From Saussurea involucrata (lineage: Eukaryota; Streptophyta; Magnoliopsida; Asterales; Asteraceae): 64,000 nt of DNA. The notes under the pieces are model-generated. The model was not told the origin of the DNA and did no database searches. It was given only the letters and a program-made list of their open reading frames with translations. Where the stretch lies: positions 92,854,929 to 92,918,928 of the forward strand of contig CM066314.1 in NCBI GenBank assembly GCA_033807775.1. Reading direction: 5' to 3'. A program made the translations under genes and the position numbers. Shown here one piece after another: positions 20,891 to 32,944 of the stretch (position 1 is the stretch's first letter; every line of letters starts with the position of its first letter).

Positions 20891-23233
20891 ATGGCTACCA
20901 ACACAAACACAAACTATATTGACAACGATTCTCTTGCAAAACCCCCTAGATTCTCCAGAGATAACTTTAATCTGTGGAAAAATAGGACGATTCTCTTGTT
21001 AGAAGGTGTAGACCCAACTATACCTTATTACATCGAAAATGGTCCATATATTCCTATAAGAATTGATCCTGAATTCCAGCTGCTGAGAAAAGAGCTGCTA
21101 TTCCAGAAAGGTTGGTTCCAAGGAAATTCATATGTGGACTGATGAAGATAAGAAGAAAGTGGCTCTCGACACCAAAGCCATATCCCTACTTTCCATGGCT
21201 CTTCCTGACGAAGTCTACCATTCTGTCAGGAACCTGAAAACCTCAAAAGCCATGTGGGACACAATCTGTGTTCAGTATGAAGGTACTTCTGAAGTCCAGG
21301 ACTCACGCAAGATCAACCTGGTAAGACAGTACGAAAGCTTCATTTGTGGTAAGAATGAAACTCTCTCTGAAGTACACCAACGTTTTAACTGCTTAATAAT
21401 AGATCTGAAAACTGTTGGTAAGGAATATTCTAACTTTGAAGTACTGACAAAGTTCTTAGAATGTTTACCTGAAAGCTGGGACAATTATTCAATGTGTCTC
21501 AAGCTATCAAAGGATCTAAAATCCATGACTCTTTCTACCTTATATGGCACGATGCTTAATCATGAGCAATCAAGTCATCTTAAGAAGAATCTTGTAAAAG
21601 ATTCCAAAAGCACCCCTGTTGCTTTACTCTCAGAGTTACCTTCCACTCAGCGATCTACTATCACTGTCACTGAGTTGGAAACTAACTCTGAACGCTCATT
21701 AGATTATGACGATTCAGATGATGATGAAACTCTGGCATTCCTGGCTAATAAGTTCAGGAGATTTGCTAGAAAGAGTAATTTCAGAAAGAACAAACCTCTT
21801 GCTATTACTGACAAGCCAAGATCATCAACCCCTGTTGATAAGGCTACTGCTACTTGCGAGTGTAGGTCAAAGAAAGTCTCTAAATCCTCAGCTTTTCCCA
21901 AGAAAAACTTTACTCCCAGGACTAGAGATGAAAAATACAAAAAGCTGAAAGAAAGGTATTCAAAGCTGAAAACCTTTAAGAAGAAAGGCAAAGGCCTGAT
22001 GACTGACTATGATTGGGCTGCCTCTGACGAAGAAGAATCATCTGACTCTGAAGATGATGATGAGGCCAATCTATGTCTCATGGCCAAACTTGAAGATGAG
22101 GAAGAAAATTATGACATTCCCTATTCTTCAACCTCTGCTACAAAGGTATCACCTTCCTTCTTTACCAATATTTTAAATATTGATGACGCTGATAGTTTTC
22201 GAAAGATCGATCTCTTGACCTTGACCTCGCTGAACATCAAAACCTTGACCTCGCTGAACAGCTTAAAAACTGTCACCTTCAAATAGAAAAGCTTTCTAAA
22301 ATTGAAGAAGATTTTAAAGATCAAGTTCATTTAAATCAGCTAGTCAAAATCGAGCGCGAAAAAGCTATCGCTGCATTAAAAGCTGAAAAAGCTATTGTTG
22401 ATGGATGGTATAACTCCTCAACAAAGATCACTGAGATAATAAAGTCTCAGATTCCCCTGAGTGATAAACGTGGTCTTGGTTACAAAGCTGATACTCTAGA
22501 ACCAACCACTGACCGTTCCATGCTTAAGTTTGGAATGTCCGTATCCTCTATCCCTGACACTTTCTCATCTCAGTGTTCCTCTTCAAAACCTCCTATCCCT
22601 GAGGAAATCTCTACCTTAACTTCAAAAGGTAAAGAGAAAATCATTTATCCAAAACCTACCTCAGTCTCTAAAGACAAAGGTAAATGAATTGCTTTTAACC
22701 AAAATCCTCATAAGGGTACCTTTGTACCTATGCTGAATGCTTCTAAAGCTTCAGTGACTTATCCCTCTGATTCAAAGAATAAGATTCCTGGATTTATTCA
22801 GCGTGGATCTATTCAGCGATCTACTCCTAGAATCAAAGTGGATACCATTGGTAAGAAATCCGAAAAACTGAATGTTCCTCCTATTTCAAATACCAAAAGT
22901 TTACTTGGTGCTGGTCCTTCTAATTCAAAATCAAAAGCTCAGCATGCAAATGGTCCTAGAACTACTTTTAGTTATAGGAAATGTTATCACTGTGGACTTA
23001 CCAATCATATTGCTAGTAAGTGCCATACAGCCACCCAAGCTGAAAAGATAGCTAAGGTGAATATCATTGCCCCCAAGGCAAAGAAGACCACTGAGGTTAA
23101 GAAATTAACCAAAGTGAAGACTGACAAAGCTGAATCTTCAAATGCTGCGAAGACTGCTGAACCTTCCACCTCCTCTTCTAAACCCACTAACAAGTGTGTA
23201 CACATGGTTAAGTGGGTACCCAAGACAAACTAA
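20891..23233 (+). pseudogene. C2 gag (frameshifted)
   Basis: The start is chosen at the ATG at 20891 (MATNTNTNYID). The N-terminal part has DUF4219-like FSRDNFNLWK, and the next part is a UBN2-type Copia gag (ALPDEVYHSVRNL through LSTLYGTMLNHEQ). Acidic and coiled-coil segments follow, then a CCHC knuckle CYHCGLTNHIASKC near 22983, and the end HMVKWVPKTN with TAA at 23231. Breaks are a frameshift near 21100, a frame change near 22220-22260 beside a tandem duplication, and an in-frame TGA at 22685. The UBN2 region resembles the C1 gag, showing that host and insert elements are relatives. Confidence 0.85.
22216..22262 (+). repeat. Short tandem duplication in C2 gag
   Basis: ACCTTGACCTCGCTGAACA occurs twice, about 24 bp apart, exactly where the gag reading frame changes. 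The duplication probably contributed to the frame loss. Confidence 0.75.
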
Positions 23234-23245
23234 TCTTCCTTTATA

Positions 23246-26044
23246 ATGCAGGTTAAGAACGGTATCTGGTATCTCGATAGGGGATGCTCTAGACACATGA
23301 CTGGTAAGAAGAACCTACTCACTGAGTACAAGAAAGAGAAGGGTCCCTCTGTAACTTTCGGTGGAAACGGAAAAGGACATACCCGAGGGTTTGGTGTACT
23401 CTCTAATGGTACAACAACCTTCAGAAGAGTCGCATATGTTGAAGGGCTGAAGCATAATCTTCTAAGCATCAGTCAGCTTTGAGACATGGATAACAAAGTA
23501 ATCTTTACTACGGAATCCTGCTTTGTCGCTGACAAAAAGGAGAAGACAGCTCTCAGCGGTTATCGTTTGGAAAATGTTTATGTAATAAACATGGACTCAA
23601 CAACCACTGAGAACTCCTGTTTCTTCTCAAAAGCCCCATTTGATGTCAACTGGCTATGGCATAAGAGGCTCTCTCATCTAAACTTCAAGACACTGAACAC
23701 TCTTTCTTCTAAAGAGTTAGTTACTGGTCTACCTCAACACTCATACGGCAAAGAGTCCTTATGTTCAACGTGTGAGAAATGGAAGCAGACCAAAGCAAGC
23801 TTTAAGTCTAAGCAAGTTTCCTCAGTGTCATCTCCTCTACAACTTCTCCATATGGATTTGTTTGGCCCTGTTAACAAACAATCCATCGCTGGAAAGAAAT
23901 ATACGTTGGTCATAGTTGATGAATTTTCTCGCTATACCTGGGTAATGTTTCTCCGTTCTAAGAGTGACACACCTGAAGAACTCATCACATTTGTCAGGAA
24001 AATGGAAGTCCTGAACAACTTGACCGTTCGCTCAATAAGGAGTGATCAAGGGACTGAATTTAAAAACAGTTCTCTTGATTCCTTCTTTGAGAGTAAGGGT
24101 ATTTCTCACAACTTTTCTTCAGTGAGAACACCGCAACAAAATGGAGTCGCTGAAAGAAGAAATCGAACTATTATTGAAGTTGCACGTTCAATGCTCAACG
24201 ATTCTCACCTGCCTACTCAGTTTTGGGCAGAAGCTGTCAACACTGCTTGTTTTACGCAAAACAAGTCGCTGGTAGTCATAAGATTTAATAAAATAGCCTA
24301 TGAACCTTTTCATGGGAGAAAGCCTTTAATTAGCTTTCTTCACATCTTTGGATGTCAGTGTTTCATACTGAACAACAGAGATGCCCTTGGAAAGTTTGAT
24401 CCTAAGGCTGATGATGGAATCTTTCTTGGATATTCTCCAATCTCCAAAGCTTTCAGAGTCTTCAATTGAAGAAGACGGACTGTTGAAGAAACTATTCACG
24501 TCACTTTTGACGAATCCCGTTCAGCAAATTCTCGACCCTCTGCTGATACTGAAGAACTGAATCAATGGATGTTTTCTCATCTTGGTGATTCAGAAGATAT
24601 TCCCACTCCTCATACTCACACCGTTGAAGATGATGGTCCTACTATCATCCCAAACATGCAGACTAGTGAAGCTGAAACTTCATGGGTCTCAGCTGTTCCT
24701 CTAAACACTATGCCTGCTTCTGAACAAAATGTCTCAGACATTCCATCTACTTCTCAGCAATCAGTAAATATAATGACATCTGCACCTACTCCTCTTTTGG
24801 CTGATATTCCAGAAGTTGCTGAAGCCTCATCTTCAGCCCCTCCAGTTCAGGTTGAGTCAGCGATTCATGCTCCGGCTCAGCGATGGACTATCAATCACCC
24901 TATTGATCAAATTCTTGGTGATCCAAACGCTGGTTTTCAGACTCGACGAAGTGCATGTAATATTTGTTTATTTGTTAACTTTATTTCTCTGATTGAACCA
25001 AAGAAAATAGATGATGCCCTTAGAGATCCAAACTGGGTCAGCGCTATGCAAGAAGAGCTGACAGAATTTGAAAGAAACAAAGTTTGGAATCTTGTTCGAA
25101 GACCAACTGACAAGACAGTGATAGGCACTAAATGGGTCTATCGAAACAAGTTGGACGAACATGGAACTGTAACCCGCAACAAGGTTCGTCTTGTTGCTCA
25201 GGGATACAAACAAGAGGAAGGTATAGACTACGACGAAACATTTGCTCTAGTAGCAAGACTAGAATCTGTTCGTCTATTCTTTAGCCTACGCTGTACACAA
25301 AGACTTCAAAGTTTATCAAATGGATGTTAAGTCAGCATTTCTTAATGGAAAGCTGAATGAAGAAGTCTACGTGGAACAACCTCCAGGATTCTCAGATCCT
25401 AAGCATCCAGGTTATGTTTATAAACTGGATAAGGCACTTTATGGCTTAAAGCAAGCTCCTCGTGCATGGTATGACACTCTCTCTACTTATCTCCATATTG
25501 AAAAGTTTGAGCATGGTAAAATTGATAAGACTCTATTCTTCAGGAAAGTAAAAGGTTATATTATTCTCGTTCACATATATGTTGATGCCATTATATTTGG
25601 TTCTACTAACCCTGACCTTTGTACTCGTTTCGCTGATAGAATGAAAGCAGAGTATAAAATGAGTATGATGGGTGAGCTAACATATTTCCTTGGTCTTCAG
25701 ATAAAGTAAACTGAAAAGGGAACTTTCATAAATCAAGGAAAATATGTTAAAGATATGTTGAAGAAATTTGATTTAACTAATTCATGCTATGAAAACCCCT
25801 ATGGCACCACCGCTGACACTAAACAAGGATTCTTCTGGAATACCTGTTAATGTCACGACATACCGTGGGATGATCGGCTCTCTTTTGTATCTTACAGCTA
25901 GCCGACCTGATATTATGTACGCAACCTGTTTGTGTGCACGATATCAAGCTGAACCTAAGGAATCTCATATGATCGCTGTAAAGAAAATCTTTCGTTACCT
26001 TAAGGGTACTCCGAACCTAGGTCTTTGATATCCTAAAGATTCAG
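23246..26044 (+). pseudogene. C2 pol, N-terminal part (protease, integrase, RT)
   Basis: The frame begins MQVKNGIWYLDRGCSRHMTG. The protease active site, usually DSG, reads DRG. Integrase follows, with its HHCC region (WHKRLSHLNF), HMDLFGPV, IRSDQGTEFK and PQQNGVAERRNRTI, then RT with MDVKSAFLNGKL and ALYGLKQAPRAWYD. The RT catalytic box reads YVDAIIFG instead of YVDD. Breaks are TGA at 23480, TGA at 24467, a frameshift near 25280, TAA at 25707 and a frameshift near 25785. The G2 insertion interrupts it at 26044. Two independent catalytic substitutions plus stops indicate long inactivity. Confidence 0.9.
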
Positions 26045-27673
26045 TGTAATACCCCGGGTAAGTTCGTTAGTTAAATTCTAGTTCCGTTAAATTTAATTAA
26101 CTTTATAATTAATGTTTAGGGTAAATTTGGGTTAATTTATAAGTTTAGGGTGTGTTGGTCATTAGTGATTAGCTCAAGGACCAAAATGGTAAATAATGGT
26201 TTGATAATATCCATTAAACTATCCAGATATTTTCAGTAGCAAAAACATAGCAGATTAGTGTGTGTGTGTTTTGAGAAGAAGAAAGAAGGTCTTGTGGCTA
26301 GGGATTCAAATTGGTTAACTTTGGAAGTGATTTAAGGTATGTTCCCTGTGTATTTTATGTCTATAATTCCTAGTAGGAAGTTCCTATCGGATTAGAATAG
26401 TCGAATTCATGTCTGGTAATAATTCAGTCGATTTCTGGGTTAAAAATGGGTAAACAGTCAGAGGTTTCCGGATAGAATGAATGTGTCCGGGTAGTTTTGT
26501 TGGTGGTGCCGGGTGATGTTCTAAAGCTGTCCGGACGAGTCTTTTATCCAGGTAAGTCTCTCTTTTCAATGGTTTTCGGATGTTATAAGATACTGGATGG
26601 TATCCGGGTTACCTTGGTTCCCGGGTGTTGTCCGGAATGTTTTTGCCGTCCGAAAAGTGATGCTGTCCAGATTGTGTGAGTTGTCCGGATAGTCTTGTGG
26701 TGTACGGAAACTTTGAGCTGTTTGGTCATTTTTGAGAATTCAGATACTTTTGAGTATCCAGTAACCTGTGTTTTGTTAACTCTTAGATAGGGAATGAATG
26801 AGGACTGACTATTCAGTGGACTATACTTAAGTTCGGGCTTGGGGGTAACATTGGAGGAATTGAGTTATCTAGAGTTCTTAGCTCTAGTAAGTCTTATGTG
26901 TTCTATTTGGTAAAGAGATACTTGTACCTATTTGTTTCAGATTCTGTGGATTTGGGGTGAAAGCTGAACTGTTTTTGAGAAAGGATTGGAAGCGTTTTGA
27001 TAAGCAAACATGTGAGTTTTATTTTAAAACGTTTTTAAACTGGAATACATATATGTGTGGATTGGGAATGTGATAGATGGTGTGATTATGTGTTTATGTT
27101 TGAAATATAATATATTGAGATATTGTATTTACATGAGCATTAGGATCGGTGGTGTTGGCTGTAATATTCGTACAGCGGTGTTGGCTGTAATTGTCGTACA
27201 ACGGAGTTAATTTATTAGTTGGCTTGCAACCAATTAATATGGCCAAGAGAATGAGATAGGAAAGTATATGATGCATGAGTCATAACTGGTATTTGTATTT
27301 GTGTTATGTATATGATGGTTGTGCAAATGGTTTTAAAACTAACAGGGATTTTCTCACTTAGACCGCTAGGTCTAACCCTAATTTTGTTTTAAAATATGTA
27401 TTCCAGGTCGTGGATCGGGTAAGAGCAAGTGAATAGAGTAAACGGTGGCTAGCTTTTGGGATGACTTATATTTTGAAGACTATGACATGTTTTGTAGTTT
27501 TAACTTAGTTATCATATATCATGTATTTAGTTAGCAAAAAGTTTGTAAATGAATTATGTATTATGGGTATAAAGACTAAGGGACCGAATGTGTATTTTGA
27601 TATATCTTTTGGAATGAACGACGTTATGCAATATATGTTACTTGATTCTTGTTTGGGAATCCGGGTCGTTACA
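26045..27673 (+). repeat. G2 5' LTR
   Basis: The 1629-bp LTR is about 35 bp shorter than the 3' copy because of a deletion near 27135 (a GAGAATACGTTGGCCGGGCT-type block is missing). It contains about ten GTCCGG/CCGGAC motifs clustered at 26460-26700, including the palindrome GTCCGGAC. It also has the Tekay core: TTGGCTTGCAACCAATTAAT, TAGACC..GGTCTA and TATTCCAGGTC. No credible ORF is present. Confidence 0.93.
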
Positions 27674-27675
27674 GA

Positions 27676-27687
27676 TGGTATCAGAGC
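27676..27687 (+). promoter_or_regulatory. G2 primer-binding site
   Basis: TGGTATCAGAGC lies 2 nt after the LTR end. It is a perfect match to the initiator Met tRNA complement. Confidence 0.95.
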
Positions 27688-27860
27688 CCTAGTTTAAGGG
27701 ATTTAGGTATTCGTATCCGTACCTAGACTTAAACTGCATGTGAAGTAGGATGTCCCTAATAATTTTAGAAACCTTGGGATGTTAAATATAAAAAGGTAGA
27801 AGGAACATCATGTAAGGTAATTTCAGATTACACCTGGCTAGTGTAATTGTGATCTTACAG

Positions 27861-27936
27861 GTACATGTTTGAACTAGAATACCTTGTTATATGGGGTATG
27901 TGCTTATGTGTATATTAACCTTGTTTGAATCAACAG
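27861..27936 (+). other. Candidate leader intron of G2
   Basis: CTTACAG/GTACATG forms a donor-like site and GTTTGAATCAACAG/AATGG an acceptor-like site immediately before the gag ATG. The interval is 76 nt. G3 has the same interval with a weakened donor context. Confidence 0.35.
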
Positions 27937-27937
27937 A

Positions 27938-30270
27938 ATGGCAAGTGGTACTCGACAAACGAATCGAGAGGGAGGAGGAAATCCTAATAGAACGAATCCA
28001 ACAGTTGGGACAAGGGGAAGAGGGGGAGAAAGAGGTAGAGGCAGAACAGGCGGCAGAGTTCAACCGCGAGGTGCAGAATTTGTTACGATAGACGACTTAG
28101 CTGCTGAAATGGGAAGATTACAGCCAAATATCCAAGCTATGTTCAACCGAACTCATAATAGTGAAACAGAAATACCAGATCCTAGTCTGGAAGACGAAAT
28201 GCCCATTACACCGACTGTTATACCGGTACCAAGAAAGTGTGATTACAAAATGTTTTTAAGTTGTAAGCCTCCAACTTACTCAGGAGATAGAGACCCAGTG
28301 AAAGCTATGAGGTGGCTGAAGGAGATAGAAGCTATCTTCAAGACCAATAAGTGTGCTGATGAAGATAGAGTGCTATACGAAACAACAATGTTGAAGGCAG
28401 ATGCTCTATACTGGTGGGAAGCTCTTATTTCTTATGGAGGATCTGACATATATTATACTTTCTCTTGGGAAGAATTCTATATAGCTTTCAGGAAACAGTT
28501 TTGTCCCCAAGCAGCAGTTAAACAATTGGAAGGGGAGTTTATGAACTTGCAGCAATGGAATTTATCAGTTCGGGACTATACCGCTCGTTTTCTGGAAAAG
28601 TATCGTTTCGCGGAATACTACGTTGCCACAGAGGCAATGAAGATTGAAAGGTTTATCTTTGGGTTGAATTCAGAATTCAGAAGTCTGGTGATTGCTAAAG
28701 GACCAGAAACTTTCTCAGCTGTAGTAGACGCCATGGAAACCGTGGAACAGGATAAAGGGAGAAACGCTAGTGATAAAGGTATGGGAAAAAGAACGTGGGA
28801 AGGACCACAGTATGATCCAAAGAAATCCAGATTTCAGAGGTTTGATAAACGTCCGCCTTTCCGACCAGCGGAAAGACCTTGTCCGAAATGCAACCGTATC
28901 CACCAAGGAAATTGTCAAGTTGATTCTCGGGTTTGTTATAGGTGTGGGAACACCAGACATGTTGCTAAAGACTATCGAGTAACGCGATTTTGTTTCTTAT
29001 GTAATTCTCCGGATCACATTCAGTCTGATTGTCCGAGGGGAAGAGTATAGCAAGGGGGTACGTCGGGGAGACCAGCGGGTGATAGACCAGTACTACAAAA
29101 GCCAAAGCAACCAAGAGCAAGGGGCCGTGCATTTCAGATGACAGCACAAGAAGCGGAGGAAACTCCGGATGTGGTTACAGGTACATTTTTAATAAACTCT
29201 ACACGTGCTAAAGTGTTATTTGACTCCGGTGCAAACCGATCGTTCGTATCTCATTCATTTGCTGCTTATATGCATTTAAAGCCTAAAGTGTTAGATCATG
29301 CTTTAATGGTAGATACTGCAAATGATAATCAAGTATCCGTTAAAGAGGTTTTTGATAGTTGTGTGATAAATATAGAGGGGTGTGGCGTACCTATTAAATT
29401 ATTTCTTATAGCCTTGATTGAGTTTGATGTAGTAGTGGGGATGGATTGGTTAGCCGAGAATCAGGCTAACATAGTTTGTGATAAGAAGTTGATCAATGTT
29501 ATCTTACCTGAGAGGGGACCGGTAGTGATTTATGGTGACCTTAGAAATCATCAGTCTTGCCTTATATCTATGTTAAAAGCACGTAAGTGTGTCAGCAAAG
29601 GTTGCCCGAGATACTTAGCTTATGTGATAGATATTAAGCCAGAAAAGAATAAGTTGGAAGATATTCCTGTTGTCTGTGAATTTCCAGAAGTTTTTCCCGA
29701 AGACTTGAATAGTCTTCCTCCCGTTAGACAAGTAGAGTTTGGTATAAATCTGATTCCTGGAGCCGCTCCGGTAGCCCGTGCACCGTATCGTCTGGCACCT
29801 CCAGAGATGAAATAAATGATGGCACAACTACAAGACCTATCCGATAAGGGCTTCATCAGACACATTTCTTCGCCGTGGGGTGCACCAGTCCTGTTTGTGA
29901 AAAAGAAGGATGGTTCGATGAGAATGTGTATTGATTACCGGGAACCGAATAAGCGCACGATCAAGAACAAGTATCCGCTTCCCAGAATGGATGACCTCTT
30001 CGATCAATTAGTTGGAGATTGTTATTTCTCCAAGATTGATCTAAGATCTGGTTATCATCAGCTGAAGGTTAAAGAAGAAGACATTCTGAAAACTGCTTTT
30101 CGCACAAGGTACGGTCACTATGAATTTCTGGTGATGCCATTTGGACTGACGAACGCTCCAGCTTCTTTTATGGATCTAATGAACCGAGTATGTAAGCCAT
30201 ATCTCGATAAATTTGTTATTGTGTTTATCGATGATATCCTTATCTACTCCCGATCCAAAGAAGAGCGCGC
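27938..30270 (+). pseudogene. G2 gag-pol, N-terminal part
   Basis: One frame starts at the ATG at 27938. It has a basic Arg/Gly-rich N-terminus, a gag core, and a CCHC knuckle in which the last Cys is Tyr (CYRCGNTRHVAKDY). Protease (LFDSGANRSFVS) and RT up to FIDDILIYS follow. In-frame stops are TAG at 29048 and TAA at 29813, where G3 has Glu. N1 is inserted after the RT catalytic motif, at 30275. Without the stops and insertion it would be co-linear with the 1501-residue G3 protein. Confidence 0.92.
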
Positions 30271-30275
30271 ATAAC

Positions 30276-30531
30276 TGTAAAACCCTAAAGATCAATCAAG
30301 ATAGAGAAGATATGAATTCGTCATCCAATTATCAAGAACACTGTTACAAGCTCTCTAAGGATATGAGTTATGAGTTATGAGAGTGTTTCCAAGAGTCTTC
30401 TAAACTAACACACAACAAAACCTATTTATACTAAACACAATACAAGGTGTAAACAACACAATACAACTCAATACATTGACTTTGACTTTGACCTTTCTAT
30501 ATTTAAACCTTGAAGACATATTTCACTAACA
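30276..30531 (-). repeat. N1 3' LTR
   Basis: The 256-bp LTR reads TGTAAAACC..CACTAACA on the plus strand. Compared with the right copy it has lost a short block (around TTTAGCACTTTCTCTC). Confidence 0.9.
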
Positions 30532-31205
30532 ATCTCCCCCTTGGATTCAAGGTTTAAACAAATGCGATCAGCAAGCTTTAGCTTTCTTGAATCTTCGGTC
30601 TTCATCAAATCTTGTCAAAGTCAAAACGTCATCCAATCTTCAAACGGCAAATAACGAACTTCTTTCTTTGAGCAGGAGAATATGAATCTTCACACAAAGC
30701 TTTTGAATACAAATAAGCACAAGTTTAAGAAAAAGAGATCACAAAATGATCAATCGATTTTCCTCAAACTCTTGAAGAATTCTCCCCATTTCCATTGACT
30801 TGAGAATTTCATTCTTCAGTGTCGATCTTCATAAACGCGCGAGTTCAAAAGAAAGAGATCACTGAAATGATCAATCGATTTCTTAAAAACTCTTGAAGAA
30901 TAAAACTCCCCCTATCATTTATTGAAACGACGTCTTCTTTCTACAAATCTCCCGGTTGACATTAAAACGAATCTTTGATTTTAAACTTTCTTTGACATGA
31001 AATTGATGTAGACATTCTCCCCCTTTTTAGATGAAAGTGAGCATCACGAGCATCGAAAATCTTTTCAATTTCAGTCACGGACAATCTCCCTCTTCAAAAA
31101 CATTTCTTCCCCTTGAAAAACTCGAACAATCTCCCCATAAGCGAAAGATCTTGCTCCCCCTAAAAATAAGAATTGTAGAGCAAGTTGATTTTCTCCCCCT
31201 GAAAA
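30532..31205 (-). repeat. Array of polypurine-tract-like runs in N1
   Basis: About nine CTCCCCCT-like runs (AGGGGGAG on the element strand) occur at 30533, 30782, 30903, 30947, 31015, 31083, 31129, 31152 and 31190, some imperfect. Only the first abuts the LTR. The rest of the stretch is AT-rich and non-coding. Confidence 0.7.
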
Positions 31206-32467
31206 TTTGCATAAAAATCATATAAGCGCACATTTTAACAAACTTATATAAAGAAAATAGAATTCATTAAACAACATTTTATAACTATTAACATTTAATC
31301 ATTTGAACACCAAACAAAAGAAATTCAACTTAATGAAATGTAATAGATATTTCCATCAAGTGAAATCAAATGCATGCGTTTGGATTAAAAAACAAGACAT
31401 CATCGCATATCGAGTTACAAAAGTTCAATTTCAACTCCTTTATAAAATCTATTTGGTGGACTAGCATGCGAAATATGATTAGAAACAAGCAAATGCACCT
31501 CTAAAACCTATAAGAATACTTTGCTCTTACTCACACTATTTGTCCAAAAACAAAATTTTCACAAATTTACAGGTTTATCGCGACTTTGTATTTTCCCCAA
31601 GTTTCAAGAGATGTGTGCTCTTAGGCATATTTTCATATTGTGCACATTGACAACTTTTATTATGTGCTCATTGGCATCTTTTATAATCAAACAGTTTATT
31701 AAGACTAAGAAACACCGTAAACGTAACTTTCTAACTGGTCCTATAGCAGGATTTGGGTCAGCCGATCCCAGACCAGTTGGCCTTAGGGGCTAAGTGACAA
31801 GCACCCCTTGGAACTTACTCTCCCGAACCAGAAAGGCTACATCGATATACCTTAATCCCATCTGTACCAGTAGAACATGGCTTTCTACCTGGTTCTATAG
31901 CAGGATTTGGGTCAGCCAATCCCAGATCAGTTGATCTTAGGGGCTAGGTAACGAGTACCCCTTGGGACTTAATCTCCCAAACCAGATAGGCCACAGGCAC
32001 AGACTATCAAACTGAATGATTTTATTATATATAATATATTTATAATTTTTTTATTATTATAGCATCTCAATCACTTGGTTCAAAAACGTAGTGCTTCCCC
32101 TATATTTTCGTTTCCATTCATGATTAAGACGGATAGGCTTTGTGAGCATTGTATTCTGTATAAGTCTAGATTTACACAATTTTGCGCTTATATCAAAATC
32201 TCAAACATGTTTCGCTGACCTTTCGACTTATTTTAGAAGCGAAAGTAGAAACAAATATAACTCTGACGATACAAAAATGCTCGTAAAATCATCCTTAACA
32301 CACATTTTATTCATTGAATGAAAAATTGAAGAAATTCACTTCATTGAATTAAATTTGTGAAGGTTCAAACTTTCAACGTTAGTAGACATAAAATATAACA
32401 CAATGTTACCTTTAAGCACATGTCCTAAAAATAGAAAGATATGACAGTGAAAGGATATCACCTGATA
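31206..32467 (-). other. N1 non-coding interior replacing pol
   Basis: AT-rich sequence with no retroviral enzyme motif in six frames. The 90-codon plus ORF at 31521 overlaps a duplicated block and is not credible. The interior contains the 152-bp direct repeat listed separately. Confidence 0.65.
31728..31995. repeat. Direct repeat, period about 152 bp, in N1
   Basis: Two tandem copies begin CTTTCTAACTGGTCCTATAG and CTTTCTACCTGGTTCTATAG (31728 and 31880). They share GCAGGATTTGGGTCAGCC, TAGGGGCTA and TACCCCTTGG-type blocks. Each contains the inverted pair ACTGGTC/GACCAGT or ACCTGGT/ACCAGGT. Origin and role are unknown. Confidence 0.8.
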
Positions 32468-32769
32468 AGTACGAGTTCTAAACTGATATGTTTAGAAGTC
32501 ATAGCCTTTGAAGTACGTGTTCTAAACTGATTTGTTTAGAAGCCTTTACCGTTGAAGTGCGGGTTTTGAACTGATGTGTTCAAAAACCATAGTCGTTGAA
32601 GCACGGGTTTTGAACTGATATGTTCAAAAGCCATTACCGTTGAAGTGCGGGTTTTGAACTGATTTGTTCAAAAGCCATTATCGTTGAAGTGCGGGTTTTG
32701 AACTGATGTGTTCAAAAGCCATTACCGTTGAAGTGCGGGTTTTGAACTGATTTGTTCAAAAGCCATTAT
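32468..32769. repeat. 44-bp tandem hairpin array in N1
   Basis: Seven units of 44 bp each carry an 8-bp perfect inverted repeat with a 6-nt loop. Units 1-2 have TTCTAAAC/GTTTAGAA; units 3-7 have TTTTGAAC/GTTCAAAA. Both arms change together between the two classes. Loops read TGATAT, TGATTT or TGATGT. Confidence 0.92.
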
Positions 32770-32944
32770 CTTTTATCTCACTCTCTCTCCCCCTACAAAA
32801 TACCAAAAGATTTATCAAATCGCACATGTATATATAAAAAAATAGAAAACTCCCTGAAAATATGTGATGTTCAATGTCTTCTTGAATGCACAAGTACTTC
32901 ATCTTCCGAGAGTTCAACGCTTACCTCTAAATCTGCAAAACAGA

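Noticed and set aside
32468..32769. CRISPR-like array (regular 44-bp repeats)
   Set aside because: Units are tandem without unique spacers, and the context is a plant retrotransposon.
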